From the NCBI GenBank assembly GCA_937138625.1, contig CAKZPF010000004.1, positions 124,001 through 188,000 on the forward strand: a DNA stretch of 64,000 bases, written 5' to 3'. This DNA is from an uncultured Caulobacteraceae bacterium. GTDB taxonomy: Bacteria; Pseudomonadota; Alphaproteobacteria; Caulobacterales; Caulobacteraceae. Under the pieces are notes generated by a model, which had not been told where the DNA came from, did not search any database, and saw only the letters and a program-made list of their open reading frames with translations. A program made the translations under genes and the position numbers. Shown here in pieces: positions 1 to 7,730 of the stretch (positions within the stretch are counted from its first letter, which is position 1; every line of letters starts with the position of its first letter).

Positions 1-259
1 CGGCCTGCAACTGTTCGAGCGCCTGAACGTGCCCGTCTTGGGCTTGGTGGAAAACATGGCGCATTACCAAACGCCCGATGGCGATATCCACCACATATTC
101 GGCCAAGGCGGCGCGCAAGCCCTGGCCCAAGCTGTCGACCTGCCCATTCTGACAAGTCTGCCCATTGATCCTCAGCTCAATGAACACCACCAAGGCCTGC
201 AAGACTTGGCACAACAGGTGATGGACGGGCTGAGGCTGAAAGCGTCAGAACTGGCCTAG
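1..259 (+). CDS. Mrp/ApbC-family P-loop ATPase, C-terminal end (partial)
   Basis: Only the last 85 or so residues are in the window; the frame is open from base 2. The motif NVPVLGLVENM followed by IFGQGGAQ and LPILTSLPID is characteristic of the C-terminal half of Mrp/ApbC (NBP35-like) iron-sulfur cluster carrier ATPases, whose Walker A motif would lie upstream of the window. Family proteins bind and transfer Fe-S clusters in the cytoplasm. The stop overlaps the stop end of the convergent folA gene by four bases. Identification is firm at family level; the exact member cannot be decided from the fragment. Confidence 0.85.
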   Translation, partial: GLQLFERLNVPVLGLVENMAHYQTPDGDIHHIFGQGGAQALAQAVDLPILTSLPIDPQLNEHHQGLQDLAQQVMDGLRLKASELA

Positions 260-771
260 GGTTTTCGGCGCAAGGTGCGGACGACAAAGGGATAATCGTC
301 GTGCTCGCTGGTGGGGAAGGCTTGGTGTTCAATCTCCTGCCAGGTTTCGGGATTTGGCAGATCGAAATGGGCGTCACCCTCCACATTGGCATCCACTTCG
401 GTCAGGTAGACCGTTTTGGCCAAAGGCAAGGCTTGGGCATAGATATGGGCCCCGCCCATGACGATCACCTCGTCCACGCCGTCATCATGGGCCTGTTCGG
501 TGGCGATCTCGATGGCCTCTTCCAGACTGGTGACGGTGATGGCCCCAGGCGCGTCGTAAAATTCATCACGGCTGAGCACGATGTTCATACGGCCCGGCAA
601 GGGGCGCTTGGGCAGGCTTTCCCAGGTTTTGCGGCCCATGATCACTGGCTTGCCCAGGGTCACGCGCTTGAAGGTTTGCAAATCCGAACGCAGCCGCCAA
701 GGCAAGTCCCCGTCCCGACCGATGACACCATTTTTGGCGCGGGCCACGATCAGGGCGAGCGAGATGCTCAC
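256..771 (-). CDS. folA: dihydrofolate reductase
   Basis: 171 residues, the normal size for bacterial FolA. It reduces dihydrofolate to tetrahydrofolate with NADPH in the cytoplasm. Visible family signatures are [20 protein letters not shown] (N-terminal substrate region), [10 protein letters not shown] (NADPH-binding region) and [12 protein letters not shown] near residue 105. The start is a GTG at 769-771 that overlaps the thyA stop in a GTGA arrangement and is preceded by a GGTGGCGGT ribosome site inside thyA. This tight coupling with thymidylate synthase makes sense: ThyA oxidises methylene-tetrahydrofolate to dihydrofolate, which FolA recycles. Confidence 0.97.
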   Translation of the reverse strand: MSISLALIVARAKNGVIGRDGDLPWRLRSDLQTFKRVTLGKPVIMGRKTWESLPKRPLPGRMNIVLSRDEFYDAPGAITVTSLEEAIEIATEQAHDDGVDEVIVMGGAHIYAQALPLAKTVYLTEVDANVEGDAHFDLPNPETWQEIEHQAFPTSEHDDYPFVVRTLRRKP

Positions 772-1562
772 ACCGCCACCGGGGCTTTGATGTGGGGATG
801 GGGGTCGTAATCGAGGATCTCAAAATCCTCGAATTTAAAATCAAAAATGCTGTCAACGTCTGGGTTGATGCGCAATTTCGGCAGAGGCCGGGGCGCGCGG
901 GTCAGTTGCAGCTCGGCCTGTTCAAAATGGTTTTGGTAAAGGTGCGCGTCGCCCAAAACATGAGAAAACACCCCCGGCCTCAGGCCCGTGACCTGGGCCA
1001 TCATATGGGTCAGCAAAGCATAAGAGGCGATGTTGAACGGCACGCCCAAAAACACATCCGCCGAGCGTTGATAAAGCTGGCAGTTCAACCGCCCGGCCAT
1101 GACCTGAAACTGGAACAGACAATGGCACGGCGGCAAGGCCATATCGGGCACATCCGCCGGGTTCCAGGCCGAGACAATCAAACGGCGCGAGTTGGGATTG
1201 GTTTTGATTTGCGCTTCGACCTCGGCGATTTGGTCGATGGTCCCGCCACGCCCATTGGGCCAGCTGCGCCATTGGTGGCCATAAACGGGGCCGAGGTCAC
1301 CGTTGTCATCGGCCCATTCGTCCCAGATGCTGACGCCGTTATCCTTGAGGTAGCGGATGTTGGTGTCGCCGGACAGAAACCACAACAGCTCGTGAATGAT
1401 CGAGCGTATGTGCAGCTTTTTGGTGGTCAACAGCGGAAAGCCATCAGCCAAATCAAAGGCCATGCGGTGGCCAAAAATGGCGCGGGTGCCCGTGCCGGTG
1501 CGGTCATCGCGATCGACGCCGGTTTTTAGAATCAGGTCCAGAAGCTCGTGATAGGTTTGCAT
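768..1562 (-). CDS. thyA: thymidylate synthase
   Basis: 264 residues, the same length as the E. coli enzyme. It methylates dUMP to dTMP using methylene-tetrahydrofolate. The catalytic cysteine lies in [13 protein letters not shown] (about residue 146), with the [10 protein letters not shown] and HLYQNHFEQ motifs in expected positions. ATG start at 1560-1562. First gene of a thyA-folA operon (four-base overlap); the upstream 130 bases lead to the tmRNA gene on the opposite strand. Confidence 0.98.
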   Translation of the reverse strand: MQTYHELLDLILKTGVDRDDRTGTGTRAIFGHRMAFDLADGFPLLTTKKLHIRSIIHELLWFLSGDTNIRYLKDNGVSIWDEWADDNGDLGPVYGHQWRSWPNGRGGTIDQIAEVEAQIKTNPNSRRLIVSAWNPADVPDMALPPCHCLFQFQVMAGRLNCQLYQRSADVFLGVPFNIASYALLTHMMAQVTGLRPGVFSHVLGDAHLYQNHFEQAELQLTRAPRPLPKLRINPDVDSIFDFKFEDFEILDYDPHPHIKAPVAV

Positions 1563-1689
1563 AAACGTGTCTTACTGCGCGCGGGCGCATTTGCCAACAG
1601 AAAGGCTTACGGGTTCAAATCTAAGCTTTAGTCGATCCCCCTGCCTCTGGGCTCCAAAGGAATTGGTGCGCACCCGACAACGCCCCCTG

Positions 1690-2030
1690 GAAAATTAACG
1701 CGTTATGGCTTATATTGGTAAGGTCAGCTTGCTGACTATGGCGATAAATGTTCGTGCAATAAGCGATCTGGACCCGGGGGCGGTACCCGGCGGCTCCACC
1801 CTTGATCATCGGTGTTATATGTTTCCGGTGATCAACGGCGGGGCCGAAATAGGTTCGACAGGCGTGTAAAGACGAGGCGTTCGCCCGGCATAGTACCACC
1901 GTTATCGGGCTGTTTTATAGTTGCGAACGATAACTTCGCTGAGGATATGGCTCTGGCTGCGTAAGCGGTTCGAGCAATCCAACTTAAGCCCTAAGGTTTC
2001 AGACCCTTAGGCGGGGCTTCGGGTGGGGGC
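1690..2030 (+). ncRNA. ssrA: circularly permuted two-piece tmRNA
   Basis: Permuted gene order is visible directly. The acceptor half comes first: a T-arm-like CCGGGGGCGGTACCCGG followed by CGGCTCC at 1791-1797 and then ACC. The coding half begins with GGGGCCG at 1840-1846, which pairs with CGGCTCC to make the seven-pair tRNA-like acceptor stem, with one G-U pair. The 38-base intervening segment forms a hairpin (TTGATCATCGG with CCGGTGATCAA). The coding half continues AGGTTCGACAGG and carries the tag frame at 1923-1964, reading ANDNFAEDMALAA and then TAA. A further hairpin CCTAAGG/CCTTAGG follows at about 1989-2011. The outer ends (about 1690 and about 2030) are estimates; the mature RNA should be two pieces after removal of the intervening segment. 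This gene form is typical of alphaproteobacteria. The tag marks stalled products for ClpXP, and sspB lies 0.7 kb downstream. Confidence 0.93.
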
Positions 2031-2070
2031 CTGGCAACAGAATCCCGCCCACTTCCTCAACCTTTTCATT
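2029..2070 (+). repeat. short repeat, copy A
   Basis: Begins GCCTGGCAACAGAATCCCGC and is identical to copy C (2281-2307) over 27 bases; copy B at 2097 is a diverged version. It sits immediately after the tmRNA coding half, and part of it could be the 3' trailer of that gene. Confidence 0.6.
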
Positions 2071-2096
2071 AGCCAGGCCCATCATATTTTGGATTT

Positions 2097-2155
2097 GCTT
2101 GGCAACAGAAACGGGCCCACTTCTCTCATATATCTTGTAACCACAAAGCGCGACC
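2097..2155 (+). repeat. short repeat, copy B
   Basis: Reads GCTTGGCAACAGAAACGGGC, then CCCACTTCTCTCATATATC and CCACAAAGCGCGA. It matches copy C at 2281-2338 over nearly its whole length with a few substitutions. Confidence 0.6.
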
Positions 2156-2192
2156 GCGCGTCGGCGCGATGAAGACTTTTCGGAAAAGCGCC

Positions 2193-2276
2193 CAGCGGTT
2201 TTGCTGAAAAGTCAGCATCCTTTGTGCGCCGCCCCCGCGGAGCCGCGAAGGCACTGAGCTGGCGCGAGCGAAATAA
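2193..2276 (+). repeat. dispersed repeat, copy 1
   Basis: Shares the core 'GCGGAG.CGCG.AG', then 'GAGCTG.CG.GAGCGAAA', and a preceding CAGCGGTTTT segment, with copies at 6935-7020, 48038-48099 and 48206-48267. All four copies point the same way in this window. No coding capacity is evident. Confidence 0.55.
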
Positions 2277-2280
2277 ACCC

Positions 2281-2338
2281 GCCTGGCAACAGAATCCCGC
2301 CCACTTCTCTCATATATCTGTGACCACAAAGCGCGATG
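2281..2338 (+). repeat. short repeat, copy C
   Basis: Identical to copy A over its first 27 bases and close to copy B over the remainder (CTCATATATCT, then ACCACAAAGCGCGA). It directly follows dispersed repeat copy 1 and precedes the DnaA-box cluster. Confidence 0.6.
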
Positions 2339-2356
2339 GCCGCTCTGCACCACAAA

Positions 2357-2580
2357 GATATCCACAGATTATCCACAGCCCACCCCTTCAATGCGCCTTC
2401 GAATGTGCAGGGCTTGACGCGATCTCAAAGCCCAATGGAGACTTTATCCACAGCTGGGGAAAACTTATCCCCAAGGCGTGCGGCCTATGCACAGGTTTAT
2501 CGCCCTAAAACTTGTCCCAAATTCGGCTGAAACGGGTGATGGCCACACCCTGGGCGGACGCAAAAAAATCTTCTCTCTTT
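2357..2580. other. DnaA-box cluster; candidate replication origin or DnaA-binding region
   Basis: Two perfect TTATCCACA boxes lie at 2369-2377 and 2444-2452, with one-mismatch forms ATATCCACA at 2358-2366 and TTATCCCCA at 2465-2473, and a weaker CTATGCACA at about 2487. All are on the plus strand within 140 bases. A run of A and T (AAAAAAATCTTCTCTCTTTTT, about 2561-2583) and an AT-rich stretch at 2653-2675 follow. No gene lies in 2031-2723 apart from these sites and the repeats listed. The boxes are directly seen; an oriC function is inference. Confidence 0.55.
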
Positions 2581-2723
2581 TTGCGCGAGGGGAGTTGACG
2601 GCGGCCAATAGCGCGGTAGGGTCAGGGCTTCGGTTGTCCAACAGCCGAGGGATCAAAACATAATCAATAAAGAACTCGAGAGCTGCCGCAAACGGGAGCC
2701 TGCAGTGCCAAGGAAACTGTGAT

Positions 2724-3254
2724 ATGGTGTGGAGTATGGACGCGACCAACGATCTGATGCGGTATGACCAGCTGGCGCAAAACGCCCTGCGCAGTGTCGT
2801 TCGCGAAGCCCTGAAGCGCACCGCCGCCAAGGGCCTGCCCGAGCCGCACCATTTTTATATCACCTTCAAAACACAGGCCGAAGGCGTCAGCATTCCGTCT
2901 GATTTGGTGGAAAAATACCCCGACGAAATGACCATCGTGCTGGAGCATCAGTTCTGGGATCTGGCGGCCTCGGAGCACAGTTTTTCTGTGACCTTGCGAT
3001 TCGGTGGCGCGCCCAAGCGTTTGACCGTGCCTTATACGGCCATCACCCGGTTCTTTGATCCCTATGTGCGCTTTGGGCTGCAGTTCGATGTCGAAGCCCC
3101 CGAGCCATCCGAGCAAACCATGGCGGTCGCCACGGACATGGTGGCTGAAATGGACAGCCCAGCCCCGCGCAAGGCCGCAGCCAAACCGGCGCCAGAGGCC
3201 CGCGAGGACGCCGGCGCCAAGGTGGTCAGCCTGGATCGGTTTCGCAAGAAATAG
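2724..3254 (+). CDS. sspB: SspB-family ClpXP adaptor (alphaproteobacterial type)
   Basis: 176 residues. The core RYDQLAQNALRSVVREAL, then FYITFKTQAEGVSIPS, then FDPYVRFGLQF matches the alphaproteobacterial SspB family, which binds ssrA-tagged proteins and hands them to ClpX. The C-terminal third is low in complexity (Pro, Ala, Glu) and ends KVVSLDRFRKK, as expected for a flexible linker with a ClpX-docking tail. The ATG at 2724 has AAGGAA eight bases upstream; an ATG at 2736 (MDATNDLMRY) is an alternative. Nearness to the tmRNA gene fits the shared pathway of tagging and degrading stalled translation products. Confidence 0.93.
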   Translation: MVWSMDATNDLMRYDQLAQNALRSVVREALKRTAAKGLPEPHHFYITFKTQAEGVSIPSDLVEKYPDEMTIVLEHQFWDLAASEHSFSVTLRFGGAPKRLTVPYTAITRFFDPYVRFGLQFDVEAPEPSEQTMAVATDMVAEMDSPAPRKAAAKPAPEAREDAGAKVVSLDRFRKK

Positions 3255-3299
3255 CCTTAACTCGTTTTGAGCTAAACCGGTTGTGTGACGGCCGTGGCT

Positions 3300-3830
3300 C
3301 TAGTGGGCTGCCGGTTGAAAATACACAATGGTGCGTTTTTGCCGCACTTCGGTCACGCTGTCGGGGTCGTTGTAGGCATCCCGTGCCGTGCCTCCCTCAA
3401 ACCACATAAACCGTTCCCCACTGTCGAGGACATTGCTTTGGTTTCGCGAGACATTGGATATACCATCCATACTCAGGTCAGCGGTCCACTCGCCCTGCGC
3501 ATTTTGCCCCAGGTACAAGCTTTCTGGCTCTGCGTCCCCATCCATATTTCCCGTCAGCGTCAACGAGGCCTGATGTTCTCCATACATATGGCCCCTGGCC
3601 GCATGATCTGGATAGCTTTCCACCCATACCCCTCCGTTTGAAGCCCGATCACCCAGCCGGGCCTTGGCAGTGAAGTTTGTGCCACCATGCCGGTTGCCAT
3701 ATTGGATTTCGACCTTGTGCAAAGCGCCGCTGTCATCATAGGTCGCTTCGACCGTGTCCAGAAACCCATCGTCGTTCAGATCGGCGACCTTGTGAAACTC
3801 AACGGCGGTGTAATATACAGGATCAGACAT
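3300..3830 (-). CDS. small protein with two calcium-loop-like motifs (paralogue 1)
   Basis: 176 residues from the ATG at 3828-3830, chosen because GGAG lies six bases upstream; an ATG at 3842 has no ribosome site. It has no signal peptide or membrane segment. Two Asp-rich loops are visible: DLNDDGFLD at residues 17-25 and a degenerate NMDGDAEPE near 95-103. They resemble the Ca-binding loops of EF-hand, dockerin or FG-GAP/VCBS repeats. The same plan (loop near residue 15-20, second loop 75-90 residues later, total 175-195 residues) recurs in the proteins at 10887, 11466 and 12051. Function unknown. Confidence 0.75.
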   Translation of the reverse strand: MSDPVYYTAVEFHKVADLNDDGFLDTVEATYDDSGALHKVEIQYGNRHGGTNFTAKARLGDRASNGGVWVESYPDHAARGHMYGEHQASLTLTGNMDGDAEPESLYLGQNAQGEWTADLSMDGISNVSRNQSNVLDSGERFMWFEGGTARDAYNDPDSVTEVRQKRTIVYFQPAAH

Positions 3831-3981
3831 ACGAAGCTCCATTTCATAAAAACTGAATATAAACTACAAGAATATAGGCATATTGTCAATTCGATACGGC
3901 ACCAAGATCTCATCCCTGAGCCCTTTGACCTGGGCTCGCAGCATGCTATGCCACGGCATCTTTTCACCTTAGACCCCACAG

Positions 3982-5391
3982 ATGACCATGGATGCCCCGA
4001 TGACCAACACCCGCACCGAAACCGATACCTTTGGCCCCATTGATGTGGCGACAGACGCCTATTGGGGGGCGCAAGCCCAACGCAGCCTAGGGAACTTTAA
4101 GATCGGCTGGGAAAAGCAGCCGGCCTCTATTGTTCGCGCCCTGGGCATTGTCAAACGGGCTGCCGCCGAGGCCAATATGGCCATGGGCAAGCTGGATCCC
4201 AAACTGGGTGAGGCCATTGTCGAAGCCGCGCAAGAGGTCATCGACGGCAAGCTGACCGATCACTTCCCCCTGGTGGTCTGGCAGACGGGGTCGGGCACGC
4301 AATCGAACATGAACGCCAACGAGGTGATTGCGAATCGCGCCATCGAGATTTTGGGCGGCGAGATGGGCAGCAAATCGCCCGTGCATCCCAATGATCATTG
4401 CAATATGTCGCAGTCCTCCAACGACACCTTCCCCACCGCCATGCACATTGCCTGCGCCGAGGAAGTGGTCCACAGCCTGTTGCCCGCTTTGCATCATCTG
4501 CACGAAGCCCTGGACGCCAAAGCCAAGGATTGGGCTGATATCATCAAGATCGGCCGCACCCACACCCAAGACGCCACGCCCCTGACGCTGGGTCAGGAAT
4601 TTTCGGGCTATGCCAAACAGCTGGAAAACGGCATTGCGCGGATCGAGCTCACCTTGCCTGGCCTGATGGAATTGGCCCAAGGCGGCACCGCCGTCGGCAC
4701 GGGCCTCGCCTCGCCTAAGGGCTTTGATGTAAAGGTCGCCGAGCGCATCGCCGAGATCACCGGCCTTGAGTTCAAAACCGCGCCCAATAAATTTGAGGCC
4801 TTGGCCGCCCATGACGCCATGGTCATGACCCATGGGGCCATAGCCACCGTGGCCATGAGCTGTTTTAAAATCGCCAATGACATTCGCTTTTTGGGCTCGG
4901 GGCCCCGTTCGGGCCTTGGGGAGCTGGCCCTGCCGGAAAACGAGCCCGGCTCGTCGATCATGCCCGGCAAAGTCAACCCCACCCAATGCGAAGCCCTGAC
5001 CCAGGTCTGCGCCCATATTCACGGCAACAACGCCGCCATTGGTTTTGCGGGCTCTCAGGGCCATTTCGAGCTGAATGTCTTCAACCCCATGATGGCTTAT
5101 AACTTTTTGCAATCTGTGCAGCTGTTGGCCGATGCCACCGTCTCGTTCACCGACAAATGCGTGGTGGGCATTGAACCTCGGCGCGAGAACATTCAGCGGG
5201 GTCTGGAAAATTCCTTGATGCTGGTCACGCCGTTGAAGGAAAAATACGGCTATGACCGCGCCGCCAAGATCGCCAAGACGGCCCATAAAAATGGCACCAC
5301 CCTGCGCGAGGAAGCCATCAAAGACGGCATCCCCGCTGACGACTTTGACGCCATTGTTCGGCCCGAGCTGATGATCGCCCCGCAGTCGTAA
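3982..5391 (+). CDS. fumC: class II fumarate hydratase
   Basis: 469 residues, normal for the iron-independent class II fumarase of the citric acid cycle (fumarate to L-malate). The fumarase/aspartase superfamily signature [13 protein letters not shown] is intact near residue 325, with the substrate-binding motifs [12 protein letters not shown] and [11 protein letters not shown] upstream and [17 protein letters not shown] around residue 190. The start is uncertain: ATG at 3982, 3988 or 4000 ([14 protein letters not shown]) are all possible and none has a strong ribosome site. Confidence 0.97.
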   Translation: MTMDAPMTNTRTETDTFGPIDVATDAYWGAQAQRSLGNFKIGWEKQPASIVRALGIVKRAAAEANMAMGKLDPKLGEAIVEAAQEVIDGKLTDHFPLVVWQTGSGTQSNMNANEVIANRAIEILGGEMGSKSPVHPNDHCNMSQSSNDTFPTAMHIACAEEVVHSLLPALHHLHEALDAKAKDWADIIKIGRTHTQDATPLTLGQEFSGYAKQLENGIARIELTLPGLMELAQGGTAVGTGLASPKGFDVKVAERIAEITGLEFKTAPNKFEALAAHDAMVMTHGAIATVAMSCFKIANDIRFLGSGPRSGLGELALPENEPGSSIMPGKVNPTQCEALTQVCAHIHGNNAAIGFAGSQGHFELNVFNPMMAYNFLQSVQLLADATVSFTDKCVVGIEPRRENIQRGLENSLMLVTPLKEKYGYDRAAKIAKTAHKNGTTLREEAIKDGIPADDFDAIVRPELMIAPQS

Positions 5392-5412
5392 TGTTATGAA
5401 ATTTATTGTCCG

Positions 5413-5545
5413 GTCATCCCGGACCCCGATCCGGGATCCAGTAAGCCTGCGTCTGCAGGCGCAAAAAAAGCGCCATTGGCGCATTGATATTCGCTTACTG
5501 CCCCCCCGCGATCATCAGTCTTCGCTTTTCAGACTTCGCCATGAC
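5413..5545. repeat. palindromic intergenic element
   Basis: Bounded by GTCAT (5413) and ATGAC (5545), with nested inverted repeats: CCCGGACCCCGATCCGGGAT, GCCTGC/GCAGGC at 5445-5460, CAGTAAGC at 5439-5446 against GCTTACTG at 5494-5501, and GCGCCATTGGCGC. Such GTCATCCCGG elements are common between genes in alphaproteobacteria. It lies between fumC and the inserted nuclease gene. Confidence 0.6.
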
Positions 5546-5604
5546 AAGCGTCGCGGGGTGAACGGCGTGGTGACAAGCATGAAAAACTGACATAGTAATG
5601 CTAG

Positions 5605-6513
5605 ATGCAAAATCCGAATAAAGGAAAATCACTTGAGCTGTTCTTTGTTGATGGACAGCCAGATGGTATGCTGACAGCAACCATACCGTTCCAATGGTCT
5701 GGTCATATTTTGTATGCCAATCGCACCCAGTTAAGAGAGGCTCTAATACGACCGGAAACCTCACGAGCCGGAGTATACATTTTGGTTGGCCAGGTTGATG
5801 AAGGCCAGCAAATTTACATTGGTGAAAGCGACGTGATTGGCCAGAGGATTCGCACACACGATTCCGCTAAAGACTGGTGGACTGAGGTTCTGTTCATATC
5901 ATCCAGTGGAGAGCAACTGAATAAGGCCCATATTCGATATTTAGAGAGTCGGCTTGTAGAGAGAGCCAAAATTGTGGGCAAAGCCTTCGTTGAAAACAGC
6001 ACCGCGCCTAACTGCCCTGCCCTTAGTGAGGCAGCGAAGTGTCATATGGAGAACTTTCTGGAAAATATTTACCTAGTCATGCCAGCACTACGCTTTGACT
6101 TCATGACACCAGTTACAACGACTGATAGCAATACACCCCATAAATCCGATATTATTTCGCCTTTATTTGAAATATCTCTTCACAAACATGGGGTATATGG
6201 TACAGCCTATGTCGATAATAATGGTAAATTTGTTGTTCAGAAAGGGGCACAGGGACGTCCCAAATGGTGCGGCGGGCGGGACAGCGCACCACATATCCAA
6301 AGAATTATAAATGACCTAATAAATAATGGCATATATAACCTTCAGGGTAAAAATAGAAAACTAGAAGAAAATTTTTCATTTAATAGTCCGTCTGCTGCTG
6401 CTGCAACGTTAACCGGACGGTCTTCAAATGGCCAAACCGAATGGAAAATAAAAGGCACAAAAACAACATACAAAGAATGGGAAGCATCGCAGATAGAAGA
6501 TGTTGCCTCATGA
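5605..6513 (+). CDS. GIY-YIG nuclease-domain protein with C-terminal DUF4357-like domain
   Basis: 302 residues. A GIY-YIG nuclease core is seen at about residues 52-110: GVYILVG, then IYIGES, the conserved RIRTHD region, and a glutamate in YLESRLVERA. The C-terminal FNSPSAAAATLTGRSSNGQTEWK-type segment (about residues 258-281) is typical of DUF4357. The gene is clearly more AT-rich than its neighbours, with codons such as ATA and TTA that are rare elsewhere here, and it sits between fumC and a DUF4169 gene. It is therefore probably an acquired gene, perhaps linked to restriction or mobile DNA. Its stop overlaps the next start (ATGA). Confidence 0.8.
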   Translation: MQNPNKGKSLELFFVDGQPDGMLTATIPFQWSGHILYANRTQLREALIRPETSRAGVYILVGQVDEGQQIYIGESDVIGQRIRTHDSAKDWWTEVLFISSSGEQLNKAHIRYLESRLVERAKIVGKAFVENSTAPNCPALSEAAKCHMENFLENIYLVMPALRFDFMTPVTTTDSNTPHKSDIISPLFEISLHKHGVYGTAYVDNNGKFVVQKGAQGRPKWCGGRDSAPHIQRIINDLINNGIYNLQGKNRKLEENFSFNSPSAAAATLTGRSSNGQTEWKIKGTKTTYKEWEASQIEDVAS

Positions 6514-6686
6514 CCAACCCCATCAATCTGAACCAGTTTCGCAAAGCCAAGCAAAAGGCCGAGAAGGCCAAACTGGCCGAGGAAAACCGCATCAAATTCG
6601 GCCGCACCAAGGCCGAGAAGAATTTGGCGAAATCAAAAGCCGACAAAGCCAAAAGCGATTTGGATGGCCACAAGCGAGAGAAATAA
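6510..6686 (+). CDS. DUF4169-family small basic protein
   Basis: 58 residues starting MTNPINLNQFRKAKQKAEKA. The pattern INL..FRKAK, then ENRIKFGRTKAEK, then LDGHKREK is that of DUF4169, a small Lys- and Ala-rich alphaproteobacterial family of unknown function often found near fumC and sspB. The ATG at 6510 overlaps the stop of the GIY-YIG gene. A longer in-frame opening from 6441 is rejected because it reads through the end of the upstream gene. Confidence 0.8.
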   Translation: MTNPINLNQFRKAKQKAEKAKLAEENRIKFGRTKAEKNLAKSKADKAKSDLDGHKREK

Positions 6687-6692
6687 CCTTCC

Positions 6693-6814
6693 GTTCATCC
6701 CCGCACCCTAGCTCACGCGGGCATAAACTCCGGCGGGGATCCATACAGCATATATTGCACCCACAATGCCTTGCCTATATTTGGCTTGGATCCCAAATCA
6801 AGTTTGGGATGAAC
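6693..6814. repeat. palindromic intergenic element
   Basis: Flanked by a nine-base perfect inverted repeat, GTTCATCCC at 6693 and GGGATGAAC at 6806-6814, with an inner hairpin (ATCCCAA/TTTGGGAT). A second palindrome (GACCCTGGACCAGGGTC, 6829-6845) and GGGATGAC follow. Same style as the element at 5413. Together with the dispersed repeat at 6935 it fills the 338-base gap before the next gene. Confidence 0.6.
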
Positions 6815-6934
6815 GGATTGCGGACTGAGACCCTGGACCAGGGTCCGGGATGACGAGTATAACCGACGAGTACAACGAGGAGGCAAGGGCGACTGCCCGC
6901 CGGGGCTGTGGAGGGTTTTTAGCAAAAGTGCTTT

Positions 6935-7020
6935 TGCGGTTTTGCGGTTCGAAAATTCGACCATAAATATGCCCCGCCCCCGCGGAGACGCGAGTGGGGC
7001 GAGCTGTCGTGAGCGAAATG
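6935..7020 (+). repeat. dispersed repeat, copy 2
   Basis: Contains TGCGGTTTTGCGGTTCG, then CCGCGGAGACGCGAG, then GAGCTGTCGTGAGCGAAA, matching copies at 2193, 48038 and 48206. It runs up to four bases before the start of the ribbon-helix-helix gene, so it also supplies that gene's leader. Confidence 0.55.
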
Positions 7021-7024
7021 AATC

Positions 7025-7240
7025 ATGCTGATAAAACGATCATTTACGCTGTCGGGCCATGCCACATCGGTTGCGCTGGAGCCTGAGTTTTGGCAGGTTT
7101 TGGATCGCCTGGCCCGCAGCCAAAATCGTGCTTTGGCCAGTCTTATCAACGAAATTGACCAAGACCGAGGCCAGCAGCCATTGGCGTCTGCGTGTCGGGT
7201 TTTTGTCGTCAAGCGGCTGAATTCTACCACAGAGGGCTAG
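7025..7240 (+). CDS. ribbon-helix-helix domain protein (RHH_4 type)
   Basis: 71 residues. KRSFTLSGHATSVALEPEFW, then LDRLARSQNRALASLINEID and ACRVFVVKRL fits the RHH_4 group (a short beta strand followed by two helices), common as stand-alone small proteins in alphaproteobacteria near fumC, sspB and DUF4169 genes. DNA binding is expected from the fold, but no target is known. The start ATG at 7025 has only a weak ribosome site, supplied by the end of a dispersed repeat. Confidence 0.8.
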   Translation: MLIKRSFTLSGHATSVALEPEFWQVLDRLARSQNRALASLINEIDQDRGQQPLASACRVFVVKRLNSTTEG

Positions 7241-7302
7241 CGCCCGCCCCTATCCCGACATAAGGTGGTGACGTTCACCATCTAACCACACAGGAGACGG
7301 GT

Positions 7303-7635
7303 ATGACCACGACAGAAACCAGCAAATATTTCGAAGACATCAAGCAATACGACAGCAGCGCCGACGAGGCCATTGTCGACAAAATCGCCAGCAACCTGCG
7401 CCTGGTGATGCAGAACGATGACGCCAAATGGGTGTCCGCCAGTGATAGCGCCGAGCTTGAGACCGTGCGCGAAAACTACCTGAAGAAAAAGCTCGAGCTG
7501 AGCCATTCCGATGAGGAGCTCGATGCCGGCATCACCGCCGTCATGGAACAGCTGAAGGGCGTCAACAAAAAAAGCCGCGTCACGGTTTACTATCTGTTGG
7601 CCAAACATTTCGGCAAGTTGGACATCTACAGCTAG
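7303..7635 (+). CDS. DUF2853-family protein
   Basis: 110 residues with a clear ribosome site (CAGGAGACGGGT) before the ATG. The sequence, with VDKIASNLRLVMQNDDAKWV, then DSAELETVRENYLKKKL and VYYLLAKHFGKL, matches the DUF2853 family of small soluble alpha-helical proteins of unknown function. It is monocistronic and followed by a strong terminator. Confidence 0.8.
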   Translation: MTTTETSKYFEDIKQYDSSADEAIVDKIASNLRLVMQNDDAKWVSASDSAELETVRENYLKKKLELSHSDEELDAGITAVMEQLKGVNKKSRVTVYYLLAKHFGKLDIYS

Positions 7636-7656
7636 CGGCCGTTTGATCAGAACAGC

Positions 7657-7690
7657 ACATCCCCTGGCCCTGCCAGGGGATGTTTTCTTT
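7657..7690 (+). terminator. intrinsic terminator after the DUF2853 gene
   Basis: Twelve-pair stem ACATCCCCTGGC / GCCAGGGGATGT with loop CCT, followed by TTTCTTT. Confidence 0.85.
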
Positions 7691-7730
7691 GGCCTTGCCA
7701 CACGAATATGTTCATACTATGTTCCAAGAA

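Noticed and set aside
1600-1630. Possible tRNA T-loop (GGGTTCAAATCT)
   Set aside because: The five bases on either side do not pair and no other tRNA arms are found.
2224-2830. Several open frames in the gap between tmRNA and sspB
   Set aside because: They cross repeats and DnaA boxes on both strands and carry no family resemblance.
4087-5484. Long open frame antisense to fumC; similar long antisense frames at 15949-17340, 27234-28451 and 31992-33035
   Set aside because: They mirror well-recognised genes, have His/Gln/Arg-rich composition typical of GC-rich shadow frames, and show no family motif or ribosome site.
6935-6960. Possible tRNA T-arm (GGTTCGAAAATTCGACC)
   Set aside because: No acceptor, D or anticodon stem can be built around it, and it is part of a dispersed repeat.
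7680-7730. Upstream start for uvrD at 7680
   Set aside because: This ATG falls in the second half of the terminator hairpin of the preceding gene, and the extra residues do not resemble the UvrD N-terminus.
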